Source of the DNA: Asterionellopsis glacialis
Taxonomy: Eukaryota; Bacillariophyta; Plagiogrammaphyceae; Rhaphoneidales; Asterionellopsidaceae
Length of the DNA: 30,532 bases
NCBI GenBank assembly: GCA_014885115.2
Contig: WKLE02001484.1
Location: 1-30,532, forward strand
Direction of reading: 5' to 3'
Made by a program: the position numbers and the translations under genes. Shown here one piece after another: positions 10,191-19,757 of the stretch (position 1 is its first letter; every line of letters starts with the position of its first letter). The notes under the pieces are model-generated. The model searched no databases, had not been told where the DNA came from, and worked only from the letters and a program-made list of their open reading frames with translations.

Positions 10191-11650
10191 ATGCGTCGAT
10201 CAGTCAATCGCGGTCGACAGCCAAGTGGGCTACAAACGAAGGGTCTGATGATGCTATGGTTAGTCGTTTTGACGGAGACTCTTGCCTTTTCTAATGCTGT
10301 CACATTTTACAAGACTTATCAGAGTTGGACAGAACATCATGAACGGGGCAACAGAAGAGGAGGCGGTGGGTTATTCGAAGAAGACACACCATTTAATCGT
10401 GCTGCTCAAGATGCACAGAAAGCGCAGGAATGTGCCAACATGGAAAATCCAGTGACTACAGATTGCTCTTCTGTGCCAACGTCGCATCCTGCAACCTCTC
10501 GTATGTATCCCAGATCTCGTTTGTCCAAGCGCGTTCCGATCCGTAAATTATCTGAAGACTGCAGCCATCATTGCTCTAGTTGTATGGATCCTGCTAAAGT
10601 TGAAAGTTTGTGTGCTATGATTCCTCGCGGTGGTCATGTCCACAGTTCCATCGAGGAAGCAGTTGATAAGGTCTCTGCTGCAGCAGCCACAGCCTCTGGG
10701 TCCAAGGTAGCTCCATACGGTTTTCCTCTCAATGGATGGAAGGTTATATTCCAAGCATTTTTGACAACACTTAATGTTTTGTGCTGGCTCATTCCTCTGC
10801 GTTCGAAAAAAATTAGTGAAAATAAGCTGGCGCTCTCTTTGGCTAACGCTTTCTCTGGTGGAGTCTTTTTGTCGCTAGCATTTGCTCACTTGATTCCTGA
10901 ATGTGTGCACGGATTCCATGGATTCAACGAGGTCATGCCATATATGATTGTTTTGGGTGGATATCTCTTGATTTTCTTTGTTGAAAAGGTTGCATTTGAC
11001 GCACATGGTGCCTTGCATGAAATGGAGCATGCTGGAGAAGAAAAAGAAAAACCAGGTATTGTTAATGGCGACGTCGGAAACTCCGGTAGTCGCAGTGCCG
11101 TCATTCTTTTAGGTGCATTAGCTGTTCATAGCGTCTTAGAAATGACAGCACTTGGTTTGGCAGATTCGTTTGGCGACAGCGCGTTGTTGACATTGTCAAT
11201 TGCTCTACACCAAGTAAGTCGAGTGTTTTAAAATTGCTACACTTGTGAAGAAAAGTTATTTGACTTCAAAAGCAAGCCCATTATTTTCTAACCAACGTCT
11301 CTGCTTTTCTTACATAGCCCGCGGAGTCCATTGCCTTGCTTGTGGCTTTCTTAAAGTCTGGTATGCCAAAGGGTCAGATTATCAAGTTTTTATCCATTTT
11401 CAGCGCTTGCGGCCCGATCGGAGTGGCACTAGGAATGGCTGTCAATGAATTCGCAGCACCTATTGTAGATGCAATTATGCTTGCTACTGTCGCTGGAACT
11501 TTTGTATACGTGGGTGCCACAGAAGTTATTCCAGAGGAATGGGAGGACCCTGTACACAAGTGGAAAAAGTTTGGAGCCTTAATGGCGGGCATTGTGTCTA
11601 TATTCATGATCACGCAGTATACAATGACTCTTGAAGGAATGACAGGTTAA
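10191..11650 (+). CDS. ZIP-family zinc/iron transporter, two exons
   Basis: Joining 10191-11213 and 11318-11650 gives 451 residues that import divalent metal (Zn, possibly Fe or Mn) toward the cytosol. Eight membrane segments can be placed near 183-203, 212-233, 249-267, 302-324, 331-354, 365-385, 389-411 and 424-443. Family signatures are NAFSGGVFLSLAFAHLIPE (TM2), HSVLEMTALGL (TM4, His313 and Glu317) and HQPAES (TM5, His340 and Glu344), and YVGATEVIPEE in TM7. TM4 has Met where most ZIPs have Gly after the Glu. The loop before TM4 is His-rich (HGALHEMEH), as in other ZIPs. The N-terminal domain carries CSHHCSSC (124-131), a plausible metal site on the lumenal side. A start at 10248 or 10251 (MMLWLVVLTETLAF) would begin directly with a signal peptide and may be the true one. 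The exons are free of stops or frameshifts. Confidence 0.92.
11214..11317 (+). other. Spliceosomal intron of the ZIP gene (104 bases)
   Basis: The donor is caa|gtaagt and the acceptor is ttacatag|ccc, after a pyrimidine-rich stretch (gtctctgcttttctt). It is phase 0 and falls exactly between His-Gln and Pro-Ala-Glu-Ser of the TM5 metal site. Reading through would stop within six codons. Confidence 0.92.
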
Positions 11651-12195
11651 ATTAGTCGAGATTGCAATGGCACGATTTAGTTTTCCACTTATACAATGTC
11701 CAGCTAAGTACACATGATAAAGAGCATAGTTCGGAAGAAAAAACTGATATAAAAATATTCATATTTTACAATTCATGTATCGTCACTTCAAACCAGAGAA
11801 ACGGATTGTCCTTCGAATCAATGATCTACAAGTTTTCGAAAGATAACGATCCCTGTTAAGGCATCGTTCAAGTGTTTTTCGATCGTGGTATATATAATTC
11901 TAAGTTTTATACTTGCCACTCCGCATTTGTTTGACATCAAAAGTATCGGTGATTTTTAATACAACGAAATAGAAATACAGCATATCTCCTGGTCATTTCA
12001 TAGGTCCCTTAGTAAGACAGCAAAATCTTTTATGGAGCAACTGGGGCCGAGAACTAGGACTGCGACTACGTGCATACACCCCATGAATGCCACTGGCAAC
12101 CTTCATTTTTATCCTTTTATGTCCTAAACTGGATCTCTTTCTGTTAGGCTAGGTCCTAGAGGACTTGGTACCAAGAGAGTTGGTTCAGACGAAAA
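11651..12195. other. Intergenic stretch after ZIP
   Basis: About 545 bases, AT-rich at first, presumably including the ZIP 3' UTR. I see no ORF with a recognisable motif, no RNA gene and no clear repeat. Confidence 0.5.
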
Positions 12196-12693
12196 CTAGA
12201 GAAAAAGTGTGCCTTCAGCAACAAGGCTGTCTTCACTTGCACCGTATTCAGGACAATTGGGGTCTGATGCTACATCAAGAATTACAAGTTCAACCAAAAT
12301 GTTGAATGCGCGTTCTTCAATATCCATTCATCCATACTTATCAGCTAAAGCTTGCACTTCCTCGGGGGCTTTAGGCTGTATTCGTGCCTGAGCAATTTGC
12401 TGCCTGTCGGGCGGCAATTCTTTCAAGACCTGCACGAATGGTACCTGTAGCGCGTATTCTTGCTTCCATCGCTGAGCGTCAAAGAACGCCCTTCGATTAC
12501 CCTCTTGCTCAGCTTTCTGCCTTAAATTGCTTGGGCCTTTTCATAGGTAGGCCTCAATCACTTAGCGCGTTTCAAGGAGGCCCCGATGTGTTGCTTCAAC
12601 CTTCTTCTCCGCCTCCAATCTAGAGGCAGCCACCGCCATAATCTCACGCTGGATTCCTTCCAGTTCCAGAAGTTTTTCCAACTGTGGGAATTG
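12196..12693 (-). pseudogene. Unidentified Glu/Lys/Gln-rich pseudogene, coiled-coil-like
   Basis: One minus frame runs from about 12693 to TAG at 12196-12198 and keeps protein-like composition throughout. It is cut by TAA at 12562-12564, TGA at 12541-12543 and TGA at 12328-12330. The start (QLEKLLELEGIQREIM, then ASRLEAEKKVEATH) looks like a coiled coil. The middle reads FFDAQRWKQEYALQVP and VLKELPPDRQQIAQAR, and the end reads MDIEERAFNILVELVIL. I do not recognise the family. It lies directly beyond the broken 3' end of the Copia element, so it may be host sequence or another element that truncated the Copia copy. Confidence 0.5.
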
Positions 12694-12818
12694 TTACCTC
12701 GTCCGAAGATGTTGGTGACTATGTCAAATGACTAAGTATCTGGCAATGGACTTGGACTGATGTTCAAAGTACGCAGTCAGGTTGCTGTGATAAAACAACT
12801 AGTTTCAGATAAGTGAGT

Positions 12819-13148
12819 TTATTTTATATGTTTGGGTCGAAAATGTAACCCTCTTTCCCTTGTACCTAAGAGATATCATCCAATTTGTTTGACCGCATTG
12901 GCATACAATTGCCTGGGATCAGAGGTGAACCTTGCACAGTGATGAACGGAGTAGTCAAGGTCTCCCCTTGTTGACTGCTCATGGAAGTTGAGCTTACCAA
13001 TGACTGCTGGGTAATACCATATTTCCTTGAAAGGTTGACCTTCTGGATCTCTTCTTAGCAGCACTGAAGATGGTACCACTATATCCCTTGTCTTTGTTAT
13101 ATCATTATCGAGTCCAAGGTATTTTAGGATGCTGTTGATCAGCTGTGG
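12819..13148 (-). pseudogene. 3' part of the split Copia element: RT end and start of RNase H
   Basis: The translation begins at the Gypsy 3' terminal repeat with PQLINSILKYLGL, the stretch that follows the catalytic region in Copia reverse transcriptases. It continues with AVIGKLNFHEQSTRGDLDY and HHCARFTSDP, typical of the RT-RNase H junction. An in-frame TGA at 12876-12878 replaces an Arg expected in IGRYL (CGA to TGA). The frame then goes on with YLLGTRERGLHFRPKHIK to TAA at 12819-12821. The catalytic part of RNase H and the 3' long terminal repeat are missing, so the element is truncated here. Its 5' portion resumes at 22553. Confidence 0.85.
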
Positions 13149-13291
13149 CGCAACATGGGGGTAGCCACGTTCTCCATACATGGAGTCATAATCGTAGTCG
13201 TCCATGATCGGCGGGTTGTTAAGTGAGCTGTTGCCAGTGTACTGCTTAGCAACAGTGGGTCTGTTGGTGACCCCTCTGCCGGCACGTTAAG
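13149..13291 (-). repeat. 3' long terminal repeat of the Gypsy-type element (143 bases)
   Basis: Matches 22410-22552 over its full length with 11 substitutions and no gaps. On the element's strand it begins CTTAACGTGC and ends GTTGCG; the ends are not the usual TG…CA. It is preceded by a polypurine tract and followed by the target duplication CCAC. It also encodes, in frame with the downstream Copia fragment, a copy of the MDDYDYDSMYGE start of Gag. Confidence 0.9.
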
Positions 13292-13312
13292 TCCCTCTTT
13301 CTTTTCTTTTCT
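13292..13312 (-). promoter_or_regulatory. Polypurine tract
   Basis: Twenty-one uninterrupted purines on the minus strand (AGAAAAGAAAAGAAAGAGGG then A) lie directly against the 3' terminal repeat. This is where plus-strand DNA priming occurs in LTR retrotransposons, and it independently fixes the repeat boundary. Confidence 0.85.
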
Positions 13313-13988
13313 GGCTTCTTGTTCAATTTGTTGGCTCCTGCGCTACCCTTTTTTAAGAGGGATTCGTCGTCTGTTTGCCAGAAAAGAAACTTTTCGAAAG
13401 CTGATCGCAGGTCGACTCTGTGTGAAAATAACAAACATATGTCTCGTTTTTGACCTGTTCTCACACCCTTGGGCCGAGACTTGACGCTACCTATGCCTGT
13501 CCAGAAAGTAAAAAAAAACAACATCTATGTTTCCGCGGCCACCTCATGGGTTACGTATCTATATCGGGTTGCATTACAGGTCTGTGGCCGCAGAGGGTAA
13601 TGGAGGGATATAGGAGCCAGTCCATGGGCGCCGGTTCATAATAGATCTTGTTCTTACTATTGCGGCCTCTGGGGACAGTTAACAACCCTCCAGGAGCATG
13701 AAACGACTGAATCAACATCATCCTAGATTCCTGGATCCAACGGCTATTCAAATTCTAAAATTAAAGGAAATAAGGTAACGTATAGAAATAAAGGTGTGGA
13801 GAATTATAGATCCTCTAGATTAGGATCTATCTACTCCTTTGAGATACATGAGTGTTTTGACATATAACATAATAATGACCTGCTTGCCTTCTTCATAAGG
13901 GGACTCAGGTATAAATATCTTCAGTGTCCATGTTTTCAATTTCTGATAGGTTTAATAATGTAGTCCATCTGTTTTCTCCTATTCGATG
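13313..13988 (-). other. 3' non-coding part of the Gypsy-type element
   Basis: About 675 bases between the last tail ORF and the polypurine tract. Short frames exist (for example 13551-13751 minus) but show no recognisable motif. A small hairpin, atagatcct (13806-13814) with aggatctat (13822-13830), is the only structure I noticed. Confidence 0.5.
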
Positions 13989-14192
13989 TCATTCGCCGTC
14001 AATTGTTTCAAAATCAAATGGACCTACTATTCCGTCTTCTGCGAGATTCATTTCCAATTGATACCATCCTCTTATGTATGGTCGCTTTTCCAATATATCT
14101 TGTAGCTTTTCTGGTTTTATCATGACTATTGCTCCAAAGTTGCCATCTGGTTTCAGTTCTCTGATTAATGGCCAATATCTGCAGTGTTTCAT
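13989..14192 (-). CDS. C-terminal tail ORF of the Gypsy polyprotein, unidentified
   Basis: An uninterrupted 67-codon frame reads HCRYWPLIRELKPDGNFG, then LQDILEKRPYIRGWYQLEM, and ends GPFDFETIDGE. It is well composed and lacks damage, unlike its neighbours, but no start codon context proves it independent. An overlapping region in another frame (14014-14250) shows that a frameshift separates it from the integrase. It is probably the end of the pol polyprotein or a small accessory domain beyond the integrase. I do not recognise the family. Confidence 0.45.
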   Translation of the reverse strand: MKHCRYWPLIRELKPDGNFGAIVMIKPEKLQDILEKRPYIRGWYQLEMNLAEDGIVGPFDFETIDGE

Positions 14193-14296
14193 TAATCTCT
14201 TTTTTGAATCTACATTGTTGCGTATGTAGTATTGTACATGATAAATTCATTTCCTTTTAGCCAATCAATGGTTGGTCTCATCCCAGTCTACTTGAA

Positions 14297-14530
14297 TCAA
14301 GTACCATTCTGCCTTGGTGTGCTGTTTGTCTTGTTGTTTAATAAAAAATAATTTGTCGGTTGACTTGTTGATTTCTTTGTGTAATTCCTTGGTGTACCTT
14401 GTTGTGGGTTTGGTGCGTTTGGCTCTTTCTTCAGATGTATTAGTGTCTTGTTGAGCAATTTCATGTTTTCTTTTCTTTCAATGGCTTCGTCTTCTTGTTG
14501 TTGGGATGGTTTTGTCGTTTTCTTGGTCAT
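14297..14530 (-). pseudogene. Hydrophilic linker after the integrase
   Basis: A Lys/Thr/Asn/Gln-rich frame (KTTKPSQQQEDEAIERKENM, then LIHLKKEPNAPNPQQGTPRN) follows the integrase in a shifted frame with a short overlap. It is low in complexity and probably an unstructured tail. No catalytic motif is visible. Confidence 0.4.
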
Positions 14531-16319
14531 CCTTGTCTGTTTCTGGTTTGTCTTTGGACTCCGAGGAGATTATTTCTTCCTGCCATAGATTGGCTACTTT
14601 CTTGTACGCAAATGCTTCTTCTTCATTTGCCTTGGCGTATCGACCAAAGTCAAATATACCTAAACTTTTCTTGACGGGGTTGTTTGCTAATGGAAGTTGT
14701 TGTTCTAGCAGTTGTGTATGGCTTGTGTTTACTCTTTTATGTTCCACGAGCAAGGAATGTAACTTGTTGAGTCTCCAGGCAGATTCCTTTTGGAGTTTGC
14801 CAGCACGTGGAGCAAGGGACTGTATGGCTGGGATCTTCTGAACAACGTATGAGTTTTGGCCTTCCGGTCTAATGACTTGGTATGGTCCTTTAGCTCTTAA
14901 TGCTAGCTTTCCTGGCTGTCCTTCTTTTGCTGCTACTTGTTTTCTGATGATGACTAAATCTCCCAGTTGAAACTTTTGATGTTTTTGTGTTGAATTAGGC
15001 GTTTCTCGATGCCTTGCTCTTCTTTTGTCATTGATGACTTGGAGGAGTTTCTTTTGCTGAAACCATAACGGAAACATTGTTTCTACATGCACTAAAGCGT
15101 CTTTGCCTTCTTGAGGTATTCGCGATGTTTCGCCTTCTAGATGTGTGTCTAATGGGAACTTGAATATTCTTGCTTTTGCTGCAAAGGATTGGATAACGTC
15201 GCATTCCACGCATACGTGGCAAATAGCGCGTCCATCTTCCATTGGTCGTATGATTGTGTGTTTGCCATGGTGATCTTCTCTACCTTGTTGAGATATTAAT
15301 GGAATCACTCTGCTAATATCGTGTTATGATCTTTGGGAGCTGCCAGGTAATGGGTGATATGCAGCGCTTTGCAAGTTGCCATGAGCGTTCCTGCAAATTC
15401 GCTACCTTTGTTGATAAAAATTGTTTTTGGTAATCCATTGGGAATTATGAAGTTCTTGAATGCTGCCTGTGTTACTGTTTCGGAATCTATATTACTTATA
15501 AAAGTGATGGAAGCAAAACCTGTGAGATTACATAAACTTGTTAGAATGGCTTTCTGAGTTTTCTCTCCTGTATTTAGTCTCTTCAAATCTTTGGTGGTCT
15601 TCCCTGGGTGCCATACATCCATGCATATAATGTCGAATGGTTCGTCGATGCTCAATGGTGACAATATTTGCTGTTGTTCGTGACTGGTAACGTTGGCTAC
15701 TCTACAATGTGCACAATTAATGACCAATCTATGAATGTCTGTTGTCATGCCTGGCCAAAAGTATTGTGATGCAATGCAGAAATGTGTCTTGTATAATCCT
15801 GAATGTTCTGCTAATGGTGTTGCGTAGTATGCAGTGGTTATTAATGTTCTCATCAATTTCAGTACTACTCGTCTGCGTAATTGTCGTATTTTTGTAACTT
15901 TGGGTTCTTTGTATTGATACAGGATGTCCTTCTCTATTTCAAGTCTACCTTTGATGTATTCTTCATAGTATCGTTTGTTAACTAATTTGGATTTCTCTAA
16001 AGGTGAACCGGTTTTTAATGTGATGATTAGTAATTTTGTATCTGGGTCGTCTTGAAGGGCTTGGTTCCATTCGTCTTGAGTTGGTGTCGGTATTGTTGTC
16101 CATCTATTAATTTCCTTAGCCACTAGAGCTTTCCCTCTTTCTTGTGGGTCTTTATCCTGTTTGCTATCCTGACGTAATTGCCTGGTGTACTCGTCTTCTG
16201 CTCTTTGTTCTGCTGTAATTAATGTGCTTAATATTGCCTGCCAAGTTTGTTTTGGTGTAGTCTGTGTGAGTCTATCGTATGTGTTGTTCCATTGTTGTGT
16301 ATCCTTCGAAATCTTCTGT
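14478..16319 (-). pseudogene. Gypsy integrase (DDE), catalytically damaged
   Basis: Integrates element DNA into the genome. The N-terminal zinc-binding part is visible: AEHSGLYKTHFCIASQYFWP, then VINCAHCRVAN (HHCC). The core has DIICMDVWHPG (first Asp) and TIFINKGSEFAG, where the second catalytic Asp is Asn (codon 15410-15412, GAC to AAC). The third residue is the Glu of HNTILAE, immediately followed by TGA 15305-15307 and then TAA 15296-15298 where CGA codons are expected (E-R-F-H-R). A frame change follows near 15230. The rest (15200-14478) contains FQLGDLVIIRKQ and RAKGPYQVIRPEGQN, matching the GPY-type C-terminal domain, then a Glu/Lys-rich end. The domain order is complete, but both the Asp substitution and the stops should abolish activity. 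Confidence 0.85.
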
Positions 16320-17185
16320 GGTGTCGTTGGGATTCCCATTGCTGTTAAAAGCTCGTGGGGTCAGAGTTCTCTTGTACTTCTTGTGGTGATGCCGTCCAAT
16401 GCTGCTACTAAATTCATCTTGCTGTGCTGTATTCGTGGTGCTGGATGGTTTATGTTGTACAGAATGGCTGTTGTTTCTTGTTTATCTTGGAGGTGCTGTT
16501 TCACCTTCATGAGTGCCTGAGGTTGTGCTAGGTATGTATGTCCTTGCAGGTGAAAGTACATTTTGACTAATTCTTGTTGTGCTTTGGAGTCTTGATAGTG
16601 ACCATCGTTTTGGTCTAAGAAATCTTGTATTGGCGTGAAGTGTTTGTCTTGATCAACTTCATCTTGTTTGAAATGTTTGAGTATCTTCCTTGGTGCCATT
16701 ATTATGACATAAGTGGTTGCTTCGATAGCTCCGCCTTGTTTCATATTTTCTATTGTTGTCGTATGTGTTGCCCACTGCTCTTCTTGAGGTACGTCTTCTG
16801 GTACGTCTGTTTCATTAATTTGTGGTTGAGGAATGTCTTGTGGATCTTGGTTCGTGGCCGTTATGATGATGGCTGTACATGCTAGTCTTCATGCCTTTGT
16901 GATTATCTCCTGTCCAACTTGTGTTGCTAGCTTGGGATGCCATTCTATAATGACCCATTCTGGTCTGGTATTGTGTATTTCTTGTGTCTTTTCTCTCTTA
17001 CTGAGCCTTGTGAGGAAAGTTTGTATATCTGGAATATCATGTTGTTCTTGAAAATAGGTGTCTTTGTCCATTTGTACTGTAAGCATGAGTGTAATTCCTA
17101 TATCTTGTGCGGCTTCTATTGTAGGTGTAATGCCCGAGTTGATGATCCAAACTGTCCTTGCCCTGTCTATTACTTCTGCCATCAT
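16320..17185 (-). pseudogene. Accessory pol domain resembling a divergent cytosine-5 DNA methyltransferase
   Basis: This stretch between RNase H and integrase stays in one frame, which continues into the integrase. It reads DRARTVWIINSGITPTIEAA, then QDIGI and QMDKD, then HDIPDIQTFL: the pattern of methyltransferase motifs I-III (glycine turn, acidic residues, then Asp-Ile). Further on are PEWVIIEWHP at the motif IV position, QGGAIEATTYVIIMAPRKIL resembling the motif VIII region, ILYNINHPAPRI, and TREL-stop-PHELLTAMGIP, which matches the R-x-LT-x-x-E…G-x-P box near the enzyme C-terminus. The Pro-Cys catalytic dipeptide is not seen (WHP instead). Stops are TGA at 16889-16891 and TGA inside the last box. 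Retrotransposon-borne cytosine methyltransferases are known from other protists and algae, but this assignment is inference from short motifs. Confidence 0.4.
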
Positions 17186-17318
17186 GGTTCTTTGAGTGGT
17201 AACGGGGCCAACTACTTGAGGGGTTGTTGGAAGGTTCTTGGGATAGGTCTTGGTTGGTCCTCCTGTACGTAGTGCAGTAGTTTCTGATTAGGTGTCATTT
17301 TGTTGTTTGAAGTGAAAG

Positions 17319-17900
17319 TTAGATGTGTTTTGAGTTCTTGGTGGAATGTTGTTTTGAGTTCTTGTCGTTTATCCATAGTTGCGCTCGTTTGTGCTTGACT
17401 TGTGCTTGCTGCTTCTCTGGTGTTTGTTTTTCTTCTCGCCATTTTTGGGTCCATATGTTGTATCTTGATAGCATGTTGCACTCTGTTAACATTTGTGCGG
17501 GACGATGAACTATTGTGAAGTCGAATTGTAGCAATTCTAATTTCCATGGTTGAATCGTGTGCGTAGCTTTGTAGTCAGTTTCAAAGAATTTTAGTAGTCC
17601 GCTGCAATCCGTTATCCACGTGAATTCTCTGCCTAGTAAGTATCGCTTAAACTTGAGGAATGCCCATCAACCTGTGGCTGCTTCTCCGACAAATGAGTGT
17701 TGTGACAATTTCTCTTTTCGATGTTGAGATATGAATGCAATAGGTCTTAGTCTTAGTCCTTCTAGTCCTTTATCAAACTTGCACTTCCCTTCTGATTTCT
17801 CTATGGACTGCTTCTTCTTCTTTCTTGCTGCATCCTGCTTGTAATAATACTGCTCCTTGTGCATCACAACTCCAATCTGTTTTTAAGTAGAATCTTCTAT
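17319..17900 (-). pseudogene. Gypsy RNase H
   Basis: Degrades the RNA strand of the RNA/DNA hybrid. It begins at FYLKTDWSCDAQGAVLLQ (first Asp, at the end of the RT frame). It continues in another frame with RPIAFISQHRKEKLSQHSFV, GEAATG (Glu), then FTWITDCSGLLKFF (Asp) and FDFTIVHRPAQMLTECNMLS. A TGA at 17667-17669 falls where GRWAF is expected (CGA to TGA). The last acidic position in this family usually reads ECD; here it is ECN, again fitting a G-to-A change. The piece lies between RT and the methyltransferase-like region. A frameshift near 17830 and the stop break it. Confidence 0.75.
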
Positions 17901-19246
17901 TAGGGTCGGGTCTTTTAATCACAGGGCCTTCAAATATTTCTTGGTTTAATGTTTGCATTAAGTTGTCATCTTCTTTGGTCCACAAAGCTTTGAGTTTTGC
18001 AGCTTCTTCTTCTTTCGTACATTCTCCTGGGCTGGGTGCTTGTTTTAAAATCGTTCTCCACCTATTTACCCTTGCTTCATACAGTGGGAGCCATTTTCTA
18101 TAAAAGCCTATGAATCCGATTAGCATCCGTAAATCTGTAAATAATATTGGTTTCTGGAGGTCCTGTAGTGCTTGGTATTTTGATTTTGCCAGTGAGTTGC
18201 CTTCTTCTAATACATCTACTCCTACAAACTCTGCTCTTGTGGGGGAAAATCGGGTTTTCCTTAATTTAACAGTGAAGCAATAAAAGAATAGAATCGTTAG
18301 TACACATGTCAGATAATATAATAGAGTTGAGGCATGTGCCGCTGCTAATATGATGTTGTCTACTATCACTGCGGATGTCAGATCTGGTTCTTTGTGGTTC
18401 ATCCATGGTGCTTCTTGTTTTGCTGGATTCCAATCCTTGTTGTATTTGGTGTCATTTGTGTTTCCTTCAGGGTCTCCTTGGATTGGTTTTTGTTCTGATT
18501 GTTCCTCTTCCTTGTTACATGCTTGTTGAAAAATTCCTGTAACCATTTGTGTTCATCCTGTTTGTATTTGTGTTCTTGGTAATATTGGTTCCATAAGTTC
18601 TGAAGCTTGGTAACCATAGCTACGAATGCCGGATGGGCATTTGTTGCTCCCATTGGCATTGATGTGAACCACTTCTTTCCATCCAGAGTAAAGAATGCTG
18701 TCTTTGACTGTGCTGACTGTAACATCAGCACTTGCCAATATCCTGCATCCAAATCCATGGTAATGACATACTTGGCATCTCCAACGTTGTCTACCATGTC
18801 ATTGCATCATGCTACTGGGAAGGTAAATGGCCTTGTTATCACATTGAGAGCTCTGTAGGAGACGCACAATTGGAATACAAATTGGGACCAATGCACATGT
18901 TCTTGGTTTGGTTTCGATGCCAACATGATTGGTGAACCCCACGGACCTTTGTCATCTTCTATGATGCCTTTTTTTCCAATTGTTGCACCAAATTCTTGAT
19001 AACTCGTGCTTCTTGGGCTCCATAGTTTGGAACTTTGCAACATATGGGTTTAGCCGTGCCTGTATGGATGTTAAATTGAAATCCGCAAATGTGTCTTTGC
19101 ATGCCCTCATGAGTGAAGACATCAAAGAATTTCTTGATGACCGTCTTGATTATCGGACAGTAAAATCTAGGGCAGTCCATTGTGTGTGTTCTTGTCAAGT
19201 TCTTCCTGATGTCACTTGTTTGCCGGATCAAATTTAATCTCATCAT
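17901..19246 (-). pseudogene. Gypsy reverse transcriptase, catalytic Asp lost
   Basis: Copies element RNA into DNA. The early part reads PICCKVPNYGAQEARVIKNL then, after a frame change near 19000, GIIEDDKGPWGSPIMLASKP and QLCVSYRALNVITRPFTFPV. Motif A is YVITMDLDAGYWQV, motif B is MPMGATNAHPAFVAMV, and the downstream thumb-like part is FSPTRAEFVGVDVLEEGN. Motif C, normally V/Y-x-DD, reads VIVDNIIL: the second Asp is Asn (codon 18355-18357, GAC to AAC). TGA at 18807-18809 replaces an expected Arg after TFPVA. A frame change near 18470 lies in a variable Asn/Gln/Lys-rich insertion between motifs B and C. The Asn alone should inactivate the enzyme. Confidence 0.85.
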
Positions 19247-19751
19247 CTCTTGGGGGTAATGTTGTTTTCTCTTGAACTAGGACATGTCCATGATCTTCAA
19301 ACAACCAATCTAAGTCATCGCTGGTGTCCAAGAGGTCTTCAGGTTCTTCATATTGTGTCTTCACTCTTGGTCGCCATACTCGCTTGGGAACCTTTACCGG
19401 TGTTGATCCATCTGGGTGTTTTCCTTTTGCTGCCAATACTTCTTCTTCTGCCGTTGCTGATGATGCTGCGAATGTTTTCATAGTTTGGTTGGATATGTAT
19501 CTGTCTTCTTGTGCAATTGTTCCTGTGTTTTTCGACTTATCTGTTGTTTCTGTTACTTTGTTATTTTCTCTGTGTAATCTGTAATCAAATGTAGAATATA
19601 AAATATGTAGGTTAGTATCTCTTGGGCATTGTATAGCGTCTTTGATTGCTTTGTCAGCCAGGTCTATTTCTTCTATGACTTGATATTTGTCCAAATAGAG
19701 GACATCTTTGCTGGCTGCTAAATAGAACCATTGGAAGCTTGTTGACGCCAT
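19212..19751 (-). pseudogene. Linker between Gypsy protease and RT
   Basis: A 179-codon frame in the same frame as the protease but separated from it by a TGA at 19758-19760. It begins MASTSFQWFYLAASKDVLYL and is followed by a Thr/Lys/Glu-rich acidic part (LLDTSDDLDWLFEDHGHV). No enzyme motif is visible. It overlaps the start of the RT frame by about 35 bases, so a frame change is needed to pass into RT. Probably a non-enzymatic spacer in the pol polyprotein. Confidence 0.5.
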
Positions 19752-19757
19752 TGTTAG

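Noticed and set aside
12209..12623. Plus ORFs as genes
   Set aside because: The opposite strand carries one continuous, more protein-like frame with helix-forming residues; the plus frames are its shadows.
13246..13524. Minus ORF as a gene
   Set aside because: It runs across the 3' terminal repeat boundary and through the polypurine tract (encoding Lys/Arg runs), so it is non-coding element sequence.
14506..14841. Plus-strand ORFs opposite the integrase tail and elsewhere opposite the Gypsy and Copia pols
   Set aside because: They are antisense shadows rich in Ser/Cys/Leu without motifs, while the minus strand has clear retroelement domains.
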